This document shows positions 37,285 through 45,052 of a stretch of 64,000 nt of DNA, piece by piece. The notes under the pieces were generated by a model, which was given only the letters and a program-made list of their open reading frames with translations, was not told the origin of the DNA and did not search any database. Within the stretch, counting starts at the first letter, position 1. Each line of letters begins with the position of its first letter. The DNA comes from Synergistaceae bacterium. Its GTDB lineage: Bacteria > Synergistota > Synergistia > Synergistales > Aminobacteriaceae. The translations under genes were made by a program, and so were the position numbers. Location of the stretch: the NCBI GenBank assembly GCA_031272035.1, contig JAISUO010000013.1, positions 1 to 64,000 of the forward strand. The letters are read 5' to 3'.

Positions 37285-37300
37285 AGGAAGTAATGATTAA

Positions 37301-37340
37301 CCGCGCTGAAACCTGTGGAGGCTCCAGCGCGGCCGGTTTT
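37301..37340 (+). terminator. Terminator of the GNAT gene
   Basis: CCGCGCTG and CAGCGCGG arms separated by 16 bases, followed by CCGGTTTT. Falls just past the GNAT stop and before the repeat element. Confidence 0.7.
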
Positions 37341-37475
37341 ATGCCAATTTGAAGTAATACCAATTTGCTTTCAACCGAGCGTTAATGAAGAAGCTAATGT
37401 TTGAATATCACTGCTTTTAGCCATTCTAACTTTAGGCCTTTTATTTCAAATTGGTATAAAAGGTCTGAAAATCAG
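37341..37475. repeat. Old remnant split by a new copy of the repeat element
   Basis: ATGCCAATTTGAAGTA (37341-37356) and AAAAGGTCTGAAA (from 37458) join into the reverse-oriented end of a degenerate element if copy B is removed. It shows that copy B inserted inside an older copy. Confidence 0.7.
37357..37457 (+). repeat. 101-bp inverted-repeat element, copy B
   Basis: ATACCAATTTG (37357-37367) and CAAATTGGTAT (37447-37457) are perfect terminal inverted repeats. One base of 101 differs from copy A (T to C near 37422). Lies between the converging GNAT and CoA-transferase genes. Confidence 0.9.
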
Positions 37476-37491
37476 CGCTTCCGCACAAAAA

Positions 37492-38784
37492 TCAAATCCA
37501 AAAACGCCTGTTCGCTTCCTCGTACAACTGATCTCTGAAGGCGGGGTGCGCGATGGCGGCGAGAGCCAGCGCCCGGGCTCGCAGTGTTTTCCCCTTCAGC
37601 TGCGCCACGCCGTATTCCGTGACGACATAGTTGACGTCGTTTCGAGTGGTGGTCACCGCGGCCCCCGGTTTCAGGTCCGCGACGATACGGGATTCCTTTC
37701 CTCCCGCCGCCGTGGAGGGAACGGCGAAGATGGCGCGTCCTCCCCGGCTCATATTGGCCCCCCGGACGAAGTCGACCTGACCTCCGGCCCCGGAGTACTG
37801 CTTCGGACCCAGGGTATCCGCCGCCACCTGTCCATAAAGATCCACCTGCAGACAGGAATTGATGGCCACCATATTGTCGTTTTGAGCGATGATGCAGGGA
37901 TTGTTGGTGTAATCCACAGGGAACATCCTGATGGAAGGGTTGTCGTCGACAAAATCGTAAAGCCGCTTCGACCCTATCAGAAACGTGGCCACGCTGACGT
38001 CTCTGTTCAGCGTCTTTGCCCTGTTGGTGATGACTCCCATTTCCATCAGCTCCGCCACTCCGTCGGAAAACATCTCCGAGTGAATGCCCAGATCGTTTTT
38101 ATCCTTCAGAAAAAGAAGTACCGCGTCGGGAATCGCTCCAATTCCCAGCTGCAGCGTATCCCCGTCCCGAATCAGAGAGGCGCAGTTCTTTCCTATACCG
38201 CGTTCCACATCTCCAATCCGCGGTTCTGGCAGTTCCGGAAGCGGCTCCGAAACCTCGACGATGTAATCCAGCTGACTGACATGGATGAAACAGTCTCCAT
38301 GCGTCCGGGGCATGAGTTCATTGACCTGAGCGATGACCACTCCTGCCTTTTCAGCCAAAAGACGCTGATAATCGAGGGTGACGCCGAAACTGCAATACCC
38401 GTGCCGGTCCGGTCGGGACAGGGAGAGGACGGCCACGTCAACCGGAATGACCTCTCTCAAAAGCCACGGCGTCTCCGAATAAAACGAGGTGGTGAAGCAG
38501 GCGCGGCCGGTATTGACGGCTTCACGGGTTCCCATGCTGACAAAGGTGGTGTTGTGCAAAAAATGAGATTCCATCCCGGGCTGACAGGTGGGAAGTTCCC
38601 CCATGCTCATAAGATTGAAGATACGAACATTCCTGAAATTTTCTTTATGGCTGGCCATAGCGCGAAGTATCGTCTGAGGCTCCGCCGCGGCGTGGGATGT
38701 CACCACAGAACTGCCCGAGAAAATTTTTCCGACGGCCTGCTCCGCCGATATCAGTTTGTTTCGGTAAAGCTCCTTCCAGTCCAT
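37492..38784 (-). CDS. 4-hydroxybutyrate/acetyl-CoA transferase family
   Basis: Moves CoA between acids, for example acetyl-CoA to 4-hydroxybutyrate. The 430-residue protein has the catalytic glutamate in LGIHSEMFSDGVAEL near 238-252 and the glycine loop GAGGQVDFVRGA near 335, as in AbfT/Cat2. A 4-hydroxybutyryl-CoA-dehydratase-like gene lies at the right edge of the window, 25 kb away, so the two could serve the same 4-hydroxybutyrate fermentation. The substrate is not settled by sequence: acetate, propionate or butyrate transferases share these motifs. Ends next to the repeat element. Confidence 0.8.
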   Translation of the reverse strand: MDWKELYRNKLISAEQAVGKIFSGSSVVTSHAAAEPQTILRAMASHKENFRNVRIFNLMSMGELPTCQPGMESHFLHNTTFVSMGTREAVNTGRACFTTSFYSETPWLLREVIPVDVAVLSLSRPDRHGYCSFGVTLDYQRLLAEKAGVVIAQVNELMPRTHGDCFIHVSQLDYIVEVSEPLPELPEPRIGDVERGIGKNCASLIRDGDTLQLGIGAIPDAVLLFLKDKNDLGIHSEMFSDGVAELMEMGVITNRAKTLNRDVSVATFLIGSKRLYDFVDDNPSIRMFPVDYTNNPCIIAQNDNMVAINSCLQVDLYGQVAADTLGPKQYSGAGGQVDFVRGANMSRGGRAIFAVPSTAAGGKESRIVADLKPGAAVTTTRNDVNYVVTEYGVAQLKGKTLRARALALAAIAHPAFRDQLYEEANRRFWI

Positions 38785-38851
38785 AATCGTTCACACTCCA
38801 GGTTTTCGAACCTTTACTCGCGCTGTCAAATCATCCTGCGTCAACAGATGA

Positions 38852-40234
38852 TTATTTGAAAAACTTCTCGTAGTATCCGAAGATAAAAATTATAATTATT
38901 GCGGTCGGAACGACATAAGTGAAATAGGGCCGCATTACGGAGGCGATTTTGATTCCCCTGCCCTGATTGGCCTCCGCCGTGAACTTCTCCCATCCCCAGC
39001 CATACCGGGAACAGCAGAAAAGGAGGTAGACGAACGCCCCCAGGGGCAGCAGGTTGTTGCTGACGATGAAATCCTCCAGATCCAGCACTCCGCTTCCACT
39101 GCCGAGAGGTTCGAAGCTCGACCAGATGTTGAAGCCGAACACACAGGGCAAAGACAGGAAGAAAATTGCTAAAATGTTCACGATACTGGATTTTTTACGG
39201 CTCCACCCCAGGATGTCCATGGAGCTCACGATGAGGTGCTCAAACACCGCCACCACCGTGGTCATGGCGGCGAAGGACATGAAAAGAAAGAACAGGGTTC
39301 CCCACAGACGTCCCTGCGACATACTGTTGAACATGTTCGGCAGAGTGACGAAGATCAGTCCCGGCCCGGCTCCCGGTTCCACGCCGTGGGCAAAGCAGGC
39401 CGGAAAGATAATGAGTCCGGCGCACAACGCCACGAAGGTGTCGAGAGCCGTGATGATAATCGACTCGCCGGCCAGAGAATGTTCCCTGTCGATGTAGCTC
39501 CCGAATATGGCCATACTGCCTATGCCGAGGCTGAGCGTGAAAAACGACTGCCCCAGCGCGGCGTAAATTCCATCCCACAGACCGTTCTCCACCAATCGTC
39601 CAAAGTCGGGTTTCAGGTAGAACTCAATCCCCTTTTCCGCGCCCGGAAGCGTGACCGCGCGGATGGCAAGGGCGATCATCAGGACGAAAAGCCCGCTCAT
39701 CATAAGCTTGGTTGCCCGTTCAACCCCGCGCTGCACTCCGCAGGCGCAAATGGCCGACCCTGCGGCGACGACGGCGAACATCCAGAACGTCATCATCTTC
39801 GGGTCCATCAGCATCGCCCCGAAAAAAGCTCCGGTTTCATCGGGTGAAAGACCTTCGAAACTGCCCGTCAGGGTATACCATGTGTACGCCAGCATCCATC
39901 CGGCGACGGTCGTATAGAACATCATCAGGATATAGTTTCCCGCAAGTCCGAAATATCCGAAGATGGACCATGACGTTCCCTTGGGCTGCAATTGCCTGAA
40001 AGAACCCACAATGCTCTGCCCGGAACCTCTGCCCACGGCAAACTCCATCACCATGATAGGCATGGCGAGACAGAGGATGAAAACAAGGTAGATCAAAACA
40101 AAAGCCGCTCCGCCGTAACGTCCGGTGATAGAAGGAAAACGCCACACGTTCCCCAGACCGATCGCGCAACCTGCCGATACGAGGATAAACCCCAGCCGAC
40201 TCCCCAAAGACTCTCTGCCGCGCTTTTCGTTCAT
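38852..40234 (-). CDS. Sodium-dependent (NSS/SNF) amino-acid symporter
   Basis: A 460-residue polytopic protein of the LeuT/NSS family: SAGCAIGLGNVWRFPS near 20-35 gives the first sodium and substrate site, and AALGQSFFTLSLGIGSM near 238-254 the helix 6 site. About 12 membrane segments. Bacterial members take up tryptophan, tyrosine, leucine or other amino acids. The neighbours hutI and hutH make histidine or another amino acid a possible substrate, but a hairpin separates them. No regulator seen. Confidence 0.88.
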   Translation of the reverse strand: MNEKRGRESLGSRLGFILVSAGCAIGLGNVWRFPSITGRYGGAAFVLIYLVFILCLAMPIMVMEFAVGRGSGQSIVGSFRQLQPKGTSWSIFGYFGLAGNYILMMFYTTVAGWMLAYTWYTLTGSFEGLSPDETGAFFGAMLMDPKMMTFWMFAVVAAGSAICACGVQRGVERATKLMMSGLFVLMIALAIRAVTLPGAEKGIEFYLKPDFGRLVENGLWDGIYAALGQSFFTLSLGIGSMAIFGSYIDREHSLAGESIIITALDTFVALCAGLIIFPACFAHGVEPGAGPGLIFVTLPNMFNSMSQGRLWGTLFFLFMSFAAMTTVVAVFEHLIVSSMDILGWSRKKSSIVNILAIFFLSLPCVFGFNIWSSFEPLGSGSGVLDLEDFIVSNNLLPLGAFVYLLFCCSRYGWGWEKFTAEANQGRGIKIASVMRPYFTYVVPTAIIIIFIFGYYEKFFK

Positions 40235-40324
40235 TGCGCAAGGCCCTCCCTTCGATTCTTCAGCGCCGCTTCAAATCCGACGCTGTCATACCTCACCAAA
40301 TTACACTCCTCTCCCAAAGTAGAC

Positions 40325-40356
40325 TCCAGACCCAATTAAAACACATTGGGTCTGGA
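40325..40356. terminator. Perfect 12-base hairpin
   Basis: TCCAGACCCAAT (40325-40336), 8-base loop, ATTGGGTCTGGA (40345-40356). It lies between the NSS start and the hut genes. Neither side has a T-run, so it is either a protein-binding palindrome or a Rho-assisted terminator for hutI. Confidence 0.6.
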
Positions 40357-40381
40357 AATGGAATTAGAACCGCTGGTTGTT

Positions 40382-40468
40382 TAAAGTAGAACAGCTAAAA
40401 GCAATAATATTCAAACATTAGCTTCTTCATTAACATTCGATAACATTCGATTGAAAACAAATTGGTAT
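40382..40468 (-). repeat. Inverted-repeat element, copy C (damaged)
   Basis: In reverse orientation to A, B and D. One terminal repeat, CAAATTGGTAT (40458-40468), is intact; the other end is lost, and TAACATTCGA is tandemly duplicated inside. Its last base is the last base of the hutI stop codon, so the element abuts or forms the stop. Confidence 0.75.
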
Positions 40469-41712
40469 CAGGCCACTTTTTCTCCCATTTTCCAGACGGA
40501 TTGGATGGGTCTGGCGCCGGAAGCGTAGGCCAGCACCGCCGGAGTTTCTCCGTCCAGTACGACGAAATCCGCCAGTTTTCCGGGCTCGATACTCCCAACT
40601 TCCTTTTCCATGCCAATCGCCCAGGCGGCGTTCAATGTGGCTCCCGTCAGAGCTTCCGCAGGGGTCATGCGCATTCCCAAAACGGCAAGGCTGAACACGA
40701 AGGGCATCGACTCGCAGAAACAGGACCCTGGGTTCAGGTCCGTAGCCAGAGCCACCGGAACCCCCCGCTCAATCATCGCCCGGGCGCGGGCAAAGGGTTT
40801 TTGCAGACTGTAGGCCGTTGCGGGAAGCAGAACGGCCACGACTCCACCCCTGGCAAGGGCCGCGATTCCCTCATCGGAAGCGGCAAGCAGATGTTCAGCG
40901 GAGGTGGCGGAGAGTTCTCCGGCAAGAGAGGCCCCGCCAAGGTCGTTGACCTCATCGGCGTGCACCTTGAGTTTCAATCCCAGTTCCCGGGCTTTCGTCA
41001 GGATTCTGCGGCTTTCTTTCACAGAAAAAACACCCTCTTCGCAGAAGATGTCGCAGAATTTCGCGATACCCTGCTTTATAACCGCCGGCAGCATTTCATC
41101 CCGCAAAAGTTCGACATAACCCTCAGGAGCCGATTTATACTCCTCGGGAACGGCGTGGGCTCCCATAAAAGTGGGGACGACGCTCTGGGGCGTTTCGCGG
41201 CCCAGTCGACCGATAACCTCCAGAAGTTTCAGCTCGTCCTTTGTGTCGAGTCCGTAACCGCTTTTGATCTCGATCGTCGTCGTTCCATAATGGAGAGTGT
41301 TTTCGAGAAGACGCCTTGAAAAACAGAAGAGTTCGTCAGAGGAGGCTCCGCGGACGGAGCGCACCGAGGATAAAATTCCCCCTCCCGCCTTCAGAATATC
41401 GAGATAGGGCTTGCCCGCCACACGCATGGAAAATTCCCCCTCGCGGCAGGCGGCAAAACAGGCGTGAGTATGGGGATCGACGAAACCCGGAATGACCGCC
41501 GCGCCTTCAAGGTCGATCTCCATATCGACCTCCGCGGCCCGGCAGCCCAGGCTTTCTTCCTCGCAGGACCCCACGGCCGCAATTCGGCCGTTTTCCACGA
41601 GAATACAGGCGTCGGCAAATTCGTCGATGCTGCCCTGAGCCGTTCCGGCTGCTGCGGCGCCCCCAGTCCGCGGGGTGTAAACATGCGCATGTCTGAATAT
41701 TTTACGCGTCAT
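40468..41712 (-). CDS. hutI: Imidazolonepropionase
   Basis: Third step of histidine degradation: opens imidazolone propionate to formiminoglutamate. The 414-residue amidohydrolase has the metal site GFVDPHTHACFAA near 73-85, SGYGLDTKDELK near 148, VHADEVND near 250 and ATDLNPGSC near 323. ATG 41712 lies 25 bases past hutH. The urocanate hydratase gene, hutU, which should act between HutH and HutI, is not here. The stop codon abuts repeat copy C. Confidence 0.95.
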   Translation of the reverse strand: MTRKIFRHAHVYTPRTGGAAAAGTAQGSIDEFADACILVENGRIAAVGSCEEESLGCRAAEVDMEIDLEGAAVIPGFVDPHTHACFAACREGEFSMRVAGKPYLDILKAGGGILSSVRSVRGASSDELFCFSRRLLENTLHYGTTTIEIKSGYGLDTKDELKLLEVIGRLGRETPQSVVPTFMGAHAVPEEYKSAPEGYVELLRDEMLPAVIKQGIAKFCDIFCEEGVFSVKESRRILTKARELGLKLKVHADEVNDLGGASLAGELSATSAEHLLAASDEGIAALARGGVVAVLLPATAYSLQKPFARARAMIERGVPVALATDLNPGSCFCESMPFVFSLAVLGMRMTPAEALTGATLNAAWAIGMEKEVGSIEPGKLADFVVLDGETPAVLAYASGARPIQSVWKMGEKVA

Positions 41713-41737
41713 TCTCGAAGGCCCTCCTGAAACGATC

Positions 41738-43273
41738 TCACGCCAGTTCGCCGATTTCGGTTTCGACGGCGTCCACCAGACTGCCGCGCTCCGTCAGCTC
41801 CAGAGCCCGCCCGATCAGGGGATGCAGATATTCGTCTTTTTTGAGGTAGGGAATGGCTCTCCGAACGCACTCGTGAGCCGCCAGAGTGCCCTTCCCCGGT
41901 CGCAGGGAAAGACGGCTGAAATCCAGAGCCTGAGCCGACAATAACGTTTCAATGGCAAGGACTTTTTGCGTATTTTTCAAAATATTGACCGCTTTGCGCG
42001 CCGCGTAGCCTCCCATGGAAACGTGATCCTCCTGATTGGCCGAGGTGGGGATGGAGTCCACGGACGAGGGATGGGCCAGCACCTTGTTCTCCGAAACCAG
42101 AGCGGCCGACGTGTACTGGGGAATCATGAATCCGCTGTTGGTCCCGCTGTCCTCAATGAGGAACGGAGGCAGACCGGACAGGGAGCTGTCCACCATTCGG
42201 GCCTGACGGCGTTCGGATATACTGGCGAACTCGGCCATGGCAATACCGAAGAAGTCCATCGCCAAAGCCAGAGGCTGACCGTGGAAGTTTCCGCCGCTCA
42301 ACGCCTCTCCCTCCTGCGGGAAGATCAGGGGGTTGTCCGTGACCGAGTTGATCTCAAGCTCAAGCACTGAACGGACATAGCCCAGAGCATCGCGGCTGGC
42401 CCCGTGAACCTGAGGCACGCAGCGCAGGGAATAGGCGTCCTGCACCCGGTCTTTTTTATACCGCTCCACGATTTCGCTGCCCTCGATCATGCGGCGCATG
42501 TTGGACGCGACGCTACCCTGGCCCCTGTAGGGACGCAGCGCGTGAGTGCGGGCGTCATAAGCGTAAGGAACGCCGTGCATGGCCTCCATGGACATGGCAG
42601 CCACAATGTCCGCCACTTTGCTCAGCCGGAGGGCGTCCAGCAGCGCCAGCGCCCCCACGGCGTTCATGACGGTGGTGCCGTTGTTGAGCGCCAGCCCTTC
42701 CTTGGCTCCGAGGGATATCGGCTTCAGACCGGCATCGGCAAGGGCCTCCTTTACAGGGATAATTCTCCCCTTATATTCCGCATCTCCGTCGCCCAAAAGA
42801 GCGATGGCCAGATGTGAAAGCGGGCAAAGATCCCCCGAGGCCCCCACGGAACCCTGACAGGGAATCAGGGGATGGATTCCGGCGTTCAGGAGGTTTATCA
42901 GTCCGGAAAGCGTCGCGTAACTGATCCCGGAGTGGCCGCGGCTGAGGGTGTTGATGCGCAGAAGCATAATTGCGCGGGTCACATCTTTCGGATACGGCTC
43001 CCCCACCCCGCAGGCGTGACTGCGCAGAAGATTTTCCTGCAGAGTTCGTCTGTCTCCGTGAGAAATTTTCACGGAAGCCAGATCGCCAAAACCCGTCGTT
43101 ATGCCATAGACAGCTTCATCTGATGCAGCCCATCGCTCCACAAGCGCGTTCGCCTCTTTTACAGCCGTAACGGCCGCGTCGCTCAAACCAACTCCATAGC
43201 CTTCTCTCGCCACCTTGATGATGTCTGTAAGCGTCAGAGAAAGTCCATCCAGAACTATCGTTTTTCCACCCAT
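41738..43273 (-). CDS. hutH: Histidine ammonia-lyase
   Basis: Deaminates histidine to urocanate using the self-formed MIO group. The 511-residue protein has the MIO triad in SVGASGDLCPLSHLA near 140-154 (Ala-Ser-Gly), YGITTGFG near 57 and the C-terminal QEDHVSMGG near 413. These are diagnostic. It leads hutI. The closest transporter is the SSS symporter upstream at 43618-44982. There is an AT-rich 344-base region ahead of it without any obvious known operator. Confidence 0.96.
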   Translation of the reverse strand: MGGKTIVLDGLSLTLTDIIKVAREGYGVGLSDAAVTAVKEANALVERWAASDEAVYGITTGFGDLASVKISHGDRRTLQENLLRSHACGVGEPYPKDVTRAIMLLRINTLSRGHSGISYATLSGLINLLNAGIHPLIPCQGSVGASGDLCPLSHLAIALLGDGDAEYKGRIIPVKEALADAGLKPISLGAKEGLALNNGTTVMNAVGALALLDALRLSKVADIVAAMSMEAMHGVPYAYDARTHALRPYRGQGSVASNMRRMIEGSEIVERYKKDRVQDAYSLRCVPQVHGASRDALGYVRSVLELEINSVTDNPLIFPQEGEALSGGNFHGQPLALAMDFFGIAMAEFASISERRQARMVDSSLSGLPPFLIEDSGTNSGFMIPQYTSAALVSENKVLAHPSSVDSIPTSANQEDHVSMGGYAARKAVNILKNTQKVLAIETLLSAQALDFSRLSLRPGKGTLAAHECVRRAIPYLKKDEYLHPLIGRALELTERGSLVDAVETEIGELA

Positions 43274-43617
43274 ATCGCGCGCCCCCTAAATAAAAATATT
43301 TTAATCGCGATCAGTTTCATCGCAAAACACTCAGCCAGGAAAACAGTCCACCTCTCGAAGCGTAAAAATAACACATCCAATCTGTATCTATTGTAAGCAA
43401 ATCTTTCGTCCTCAGCAATAACATCGCTTTAATGTAAAAAAGTGACCGAGTAATAAAAAGTCGAAGAAAATGAAAAATCCGCCGCGGCTGCACTGAAGAT
43501 AAACAGAAGATAAACAGGCGTGAATACAAAAACAAGGGCCCCCTTCAGGGGACCCCTGCGGCACAGTCTGTAATATTGTCTGAGTATTACACTGTGTTTA
43601 AAAATACATAAAATTGC
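43274..43617. other. Intergenic region between SSS symporter and hutH
   Basis: AT-rich, no gene. Contains the terminator of the symporter at 43534-43557 and the hutH leader. Several A-rich runs near 43280-43310 could be an UP element; no strong promoter pair was assigned. Confidence 0.6.
43534..43557 (-). terminator. Terminator of the SSS symporter gene
   Basis: Minus-strand AGGGGTCCCC, TGAA loop, GGGGGCCCTT then TTGTTTTTG. Stem is nearly complete. Confidence 0.75.
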
Positions 43618-44982
43618 TTACGCTTTAGCCTTCCCGGTGACGAGGCTCACCGCGACAAGCACCACCAGAGCGGGGATCGCGGCGACCAGCTGAGGATAAG
43701 GAACCGGAAGAATTTCGTAGCGGCCAAGGAACAGGACGACAACGCCCGTAATCATCGCCGCGGTAGCCCCCTGACCCGTGGCGCCCTTCCACAGATACCC
43801 TCCGAGAACCGGAACCAGCATACCGGCCACCAGGATCGAATAAGTGAACGAAAGCAACCCTATGATCGTGGTGAAGCTCAGGGCCACAAACATCGACACC
43901 GCGCCCGTCGCGACCGCCACCACCAGTGACAGGTACCTGCAGCTTTTTTCACTGGCGTTGGGATTGAGAGTGTTCTGATAAATATCGTGGACGATGTTGG
44001 CGGTAACTCCCAGAATCTGTGAGTCGGCCGTGGACATTATGGCCGCGATGATGGCGGCGATGAACAGCGCGCCGAAAATCGGATTGAGACCGTTCAGGAT
44101 CACGTTGAAAAGCACCGATCCGGCCTGCAGATCCGGAAAAACGGCATGTCCGTACATTCCGATGATCGGAGGCAGACAGGCAAGAGGGATCAGAAGCGCG
44201 GCCGACAGGAAGGGACTGACCACCGCGACCCGTTCATCCTTCGACGCGACGACCCTCTGGAACGAAGCCTGTGAAAGGAAACCGTACAACGTCGTCGGAA
44301 CAAGGATCATCAAAAATTGATAGGTGCTCCAGGATTCGGGGACGACGCTGAAAAAATTCGCCGGAAGAGCTGTCTGGAGGTACCCGAATCCGCCGGCCGA
44401 CAGAACCACGAAGAAAACGCTCAGAAGCCCGACGCCGCCCACAATCATCTGAATGAAGTCCGTCATCATAACTCCCCACAGACCGGACATGGCGGAATAA
44501 ACGATGACAACGATCGTAACGATGGCAGCTCCCGTAAATCCGTCCAGACCGACGGCCTGAAGCAGACGCTGGCCCGCCATGATCTGCCCCGCGATGATCC
44601 CCACGCTGGCGATGGAGTTGAAGATGGCGTAGCCGGTGGACGTGACGCGATCTCCGTAGGTCTTGTAAAGCAGGTCCGCTACGGTGATGTATCCGGCCCG
44701 ATAAATTCCGCGGGCCATAACCAGTCCGAAAACCACGTACGACAGGGCCATGGCAAACCCAAACCATATTCCGCCGATGCCGATCTGAGCGCCCTGTTCA
44801 GCCCCTCCGACGACAAAACCTGCTCCGAAATGGCTCGCCATGTAGGACGCGGTCACGATGGCGAGCGTCCCTCTTTTGCTGCTTGTCAGAAAGGAATTGG
44901 TATCTTTGGCGTATCGGCTTCCATACACGCCAACCGCGAACATTCCCACCAGATAAAGCCCCAGAATCACTATAAACGTCAT
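43618..44982 (-). CDS. Sodium:solute symporter (SSS family)
   Basis: A 454-residue polytopic protein with about 12-13 membrane segments. The N-terminal YAKDTNSFLTSSKRGTLAI near 24-42 and ASHFGAGFVVGGAEQGAQIG near 50-70 are SSS features. Members move proline, pantothenate, sugars or organic acids with sodium. It lies between hutH and the first ADP-forming synthetase operon; a terminator separates it from hutH. It may take up histidine or serve the catabolic island. Substrate unknown. Confidence 0.88.
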   Translation of the reverse strand: MTFIVILGLYLVGMFAVGVYGSRYAKDTNSFLTSSKRGTLAIVTASYMASHFGAGFVVGGAEQGAQIGIGGIWFGFAMALSYVVFGLVMARGIYRAGYITVADLLYKTYGDRVTSTGYAIFNSIASVGIIAGQIMAGQRLLQAVGLDGFTGAAIVTIVVIVYSAMSGLWGVMMTDFIQMIVGGVGLLSVFFVVLSAGGFGYLQTALPANFFSVVPESWSTYQFLMILVPTTLYGFLSQASFQRVVASKDERVAVVSPFLSAALLIPLACLPPIIGMYGHAVFPDLQAGSVLFNVILNGLNPIFGALFIAAIIAAIMSTADSQILGVTANIVHDIYQNTLNPNASEKSCRYLSLVVAVATGAVSMFVALSFTTIIGLLSFTYSILVAGMLVPVLGGYLWKGATGQGATAAMITGVVVLFLGRYEILPVPYPQLVAAIPALVVLVAVSLVTGKAKA

Positions 44983-45052
44983 TGCCTTTCCTCCTTAGAG
45001 ATGAAAATATATTCGAATAAATAAATCGCTTCTCATTTAAGTAAACTGTTTC

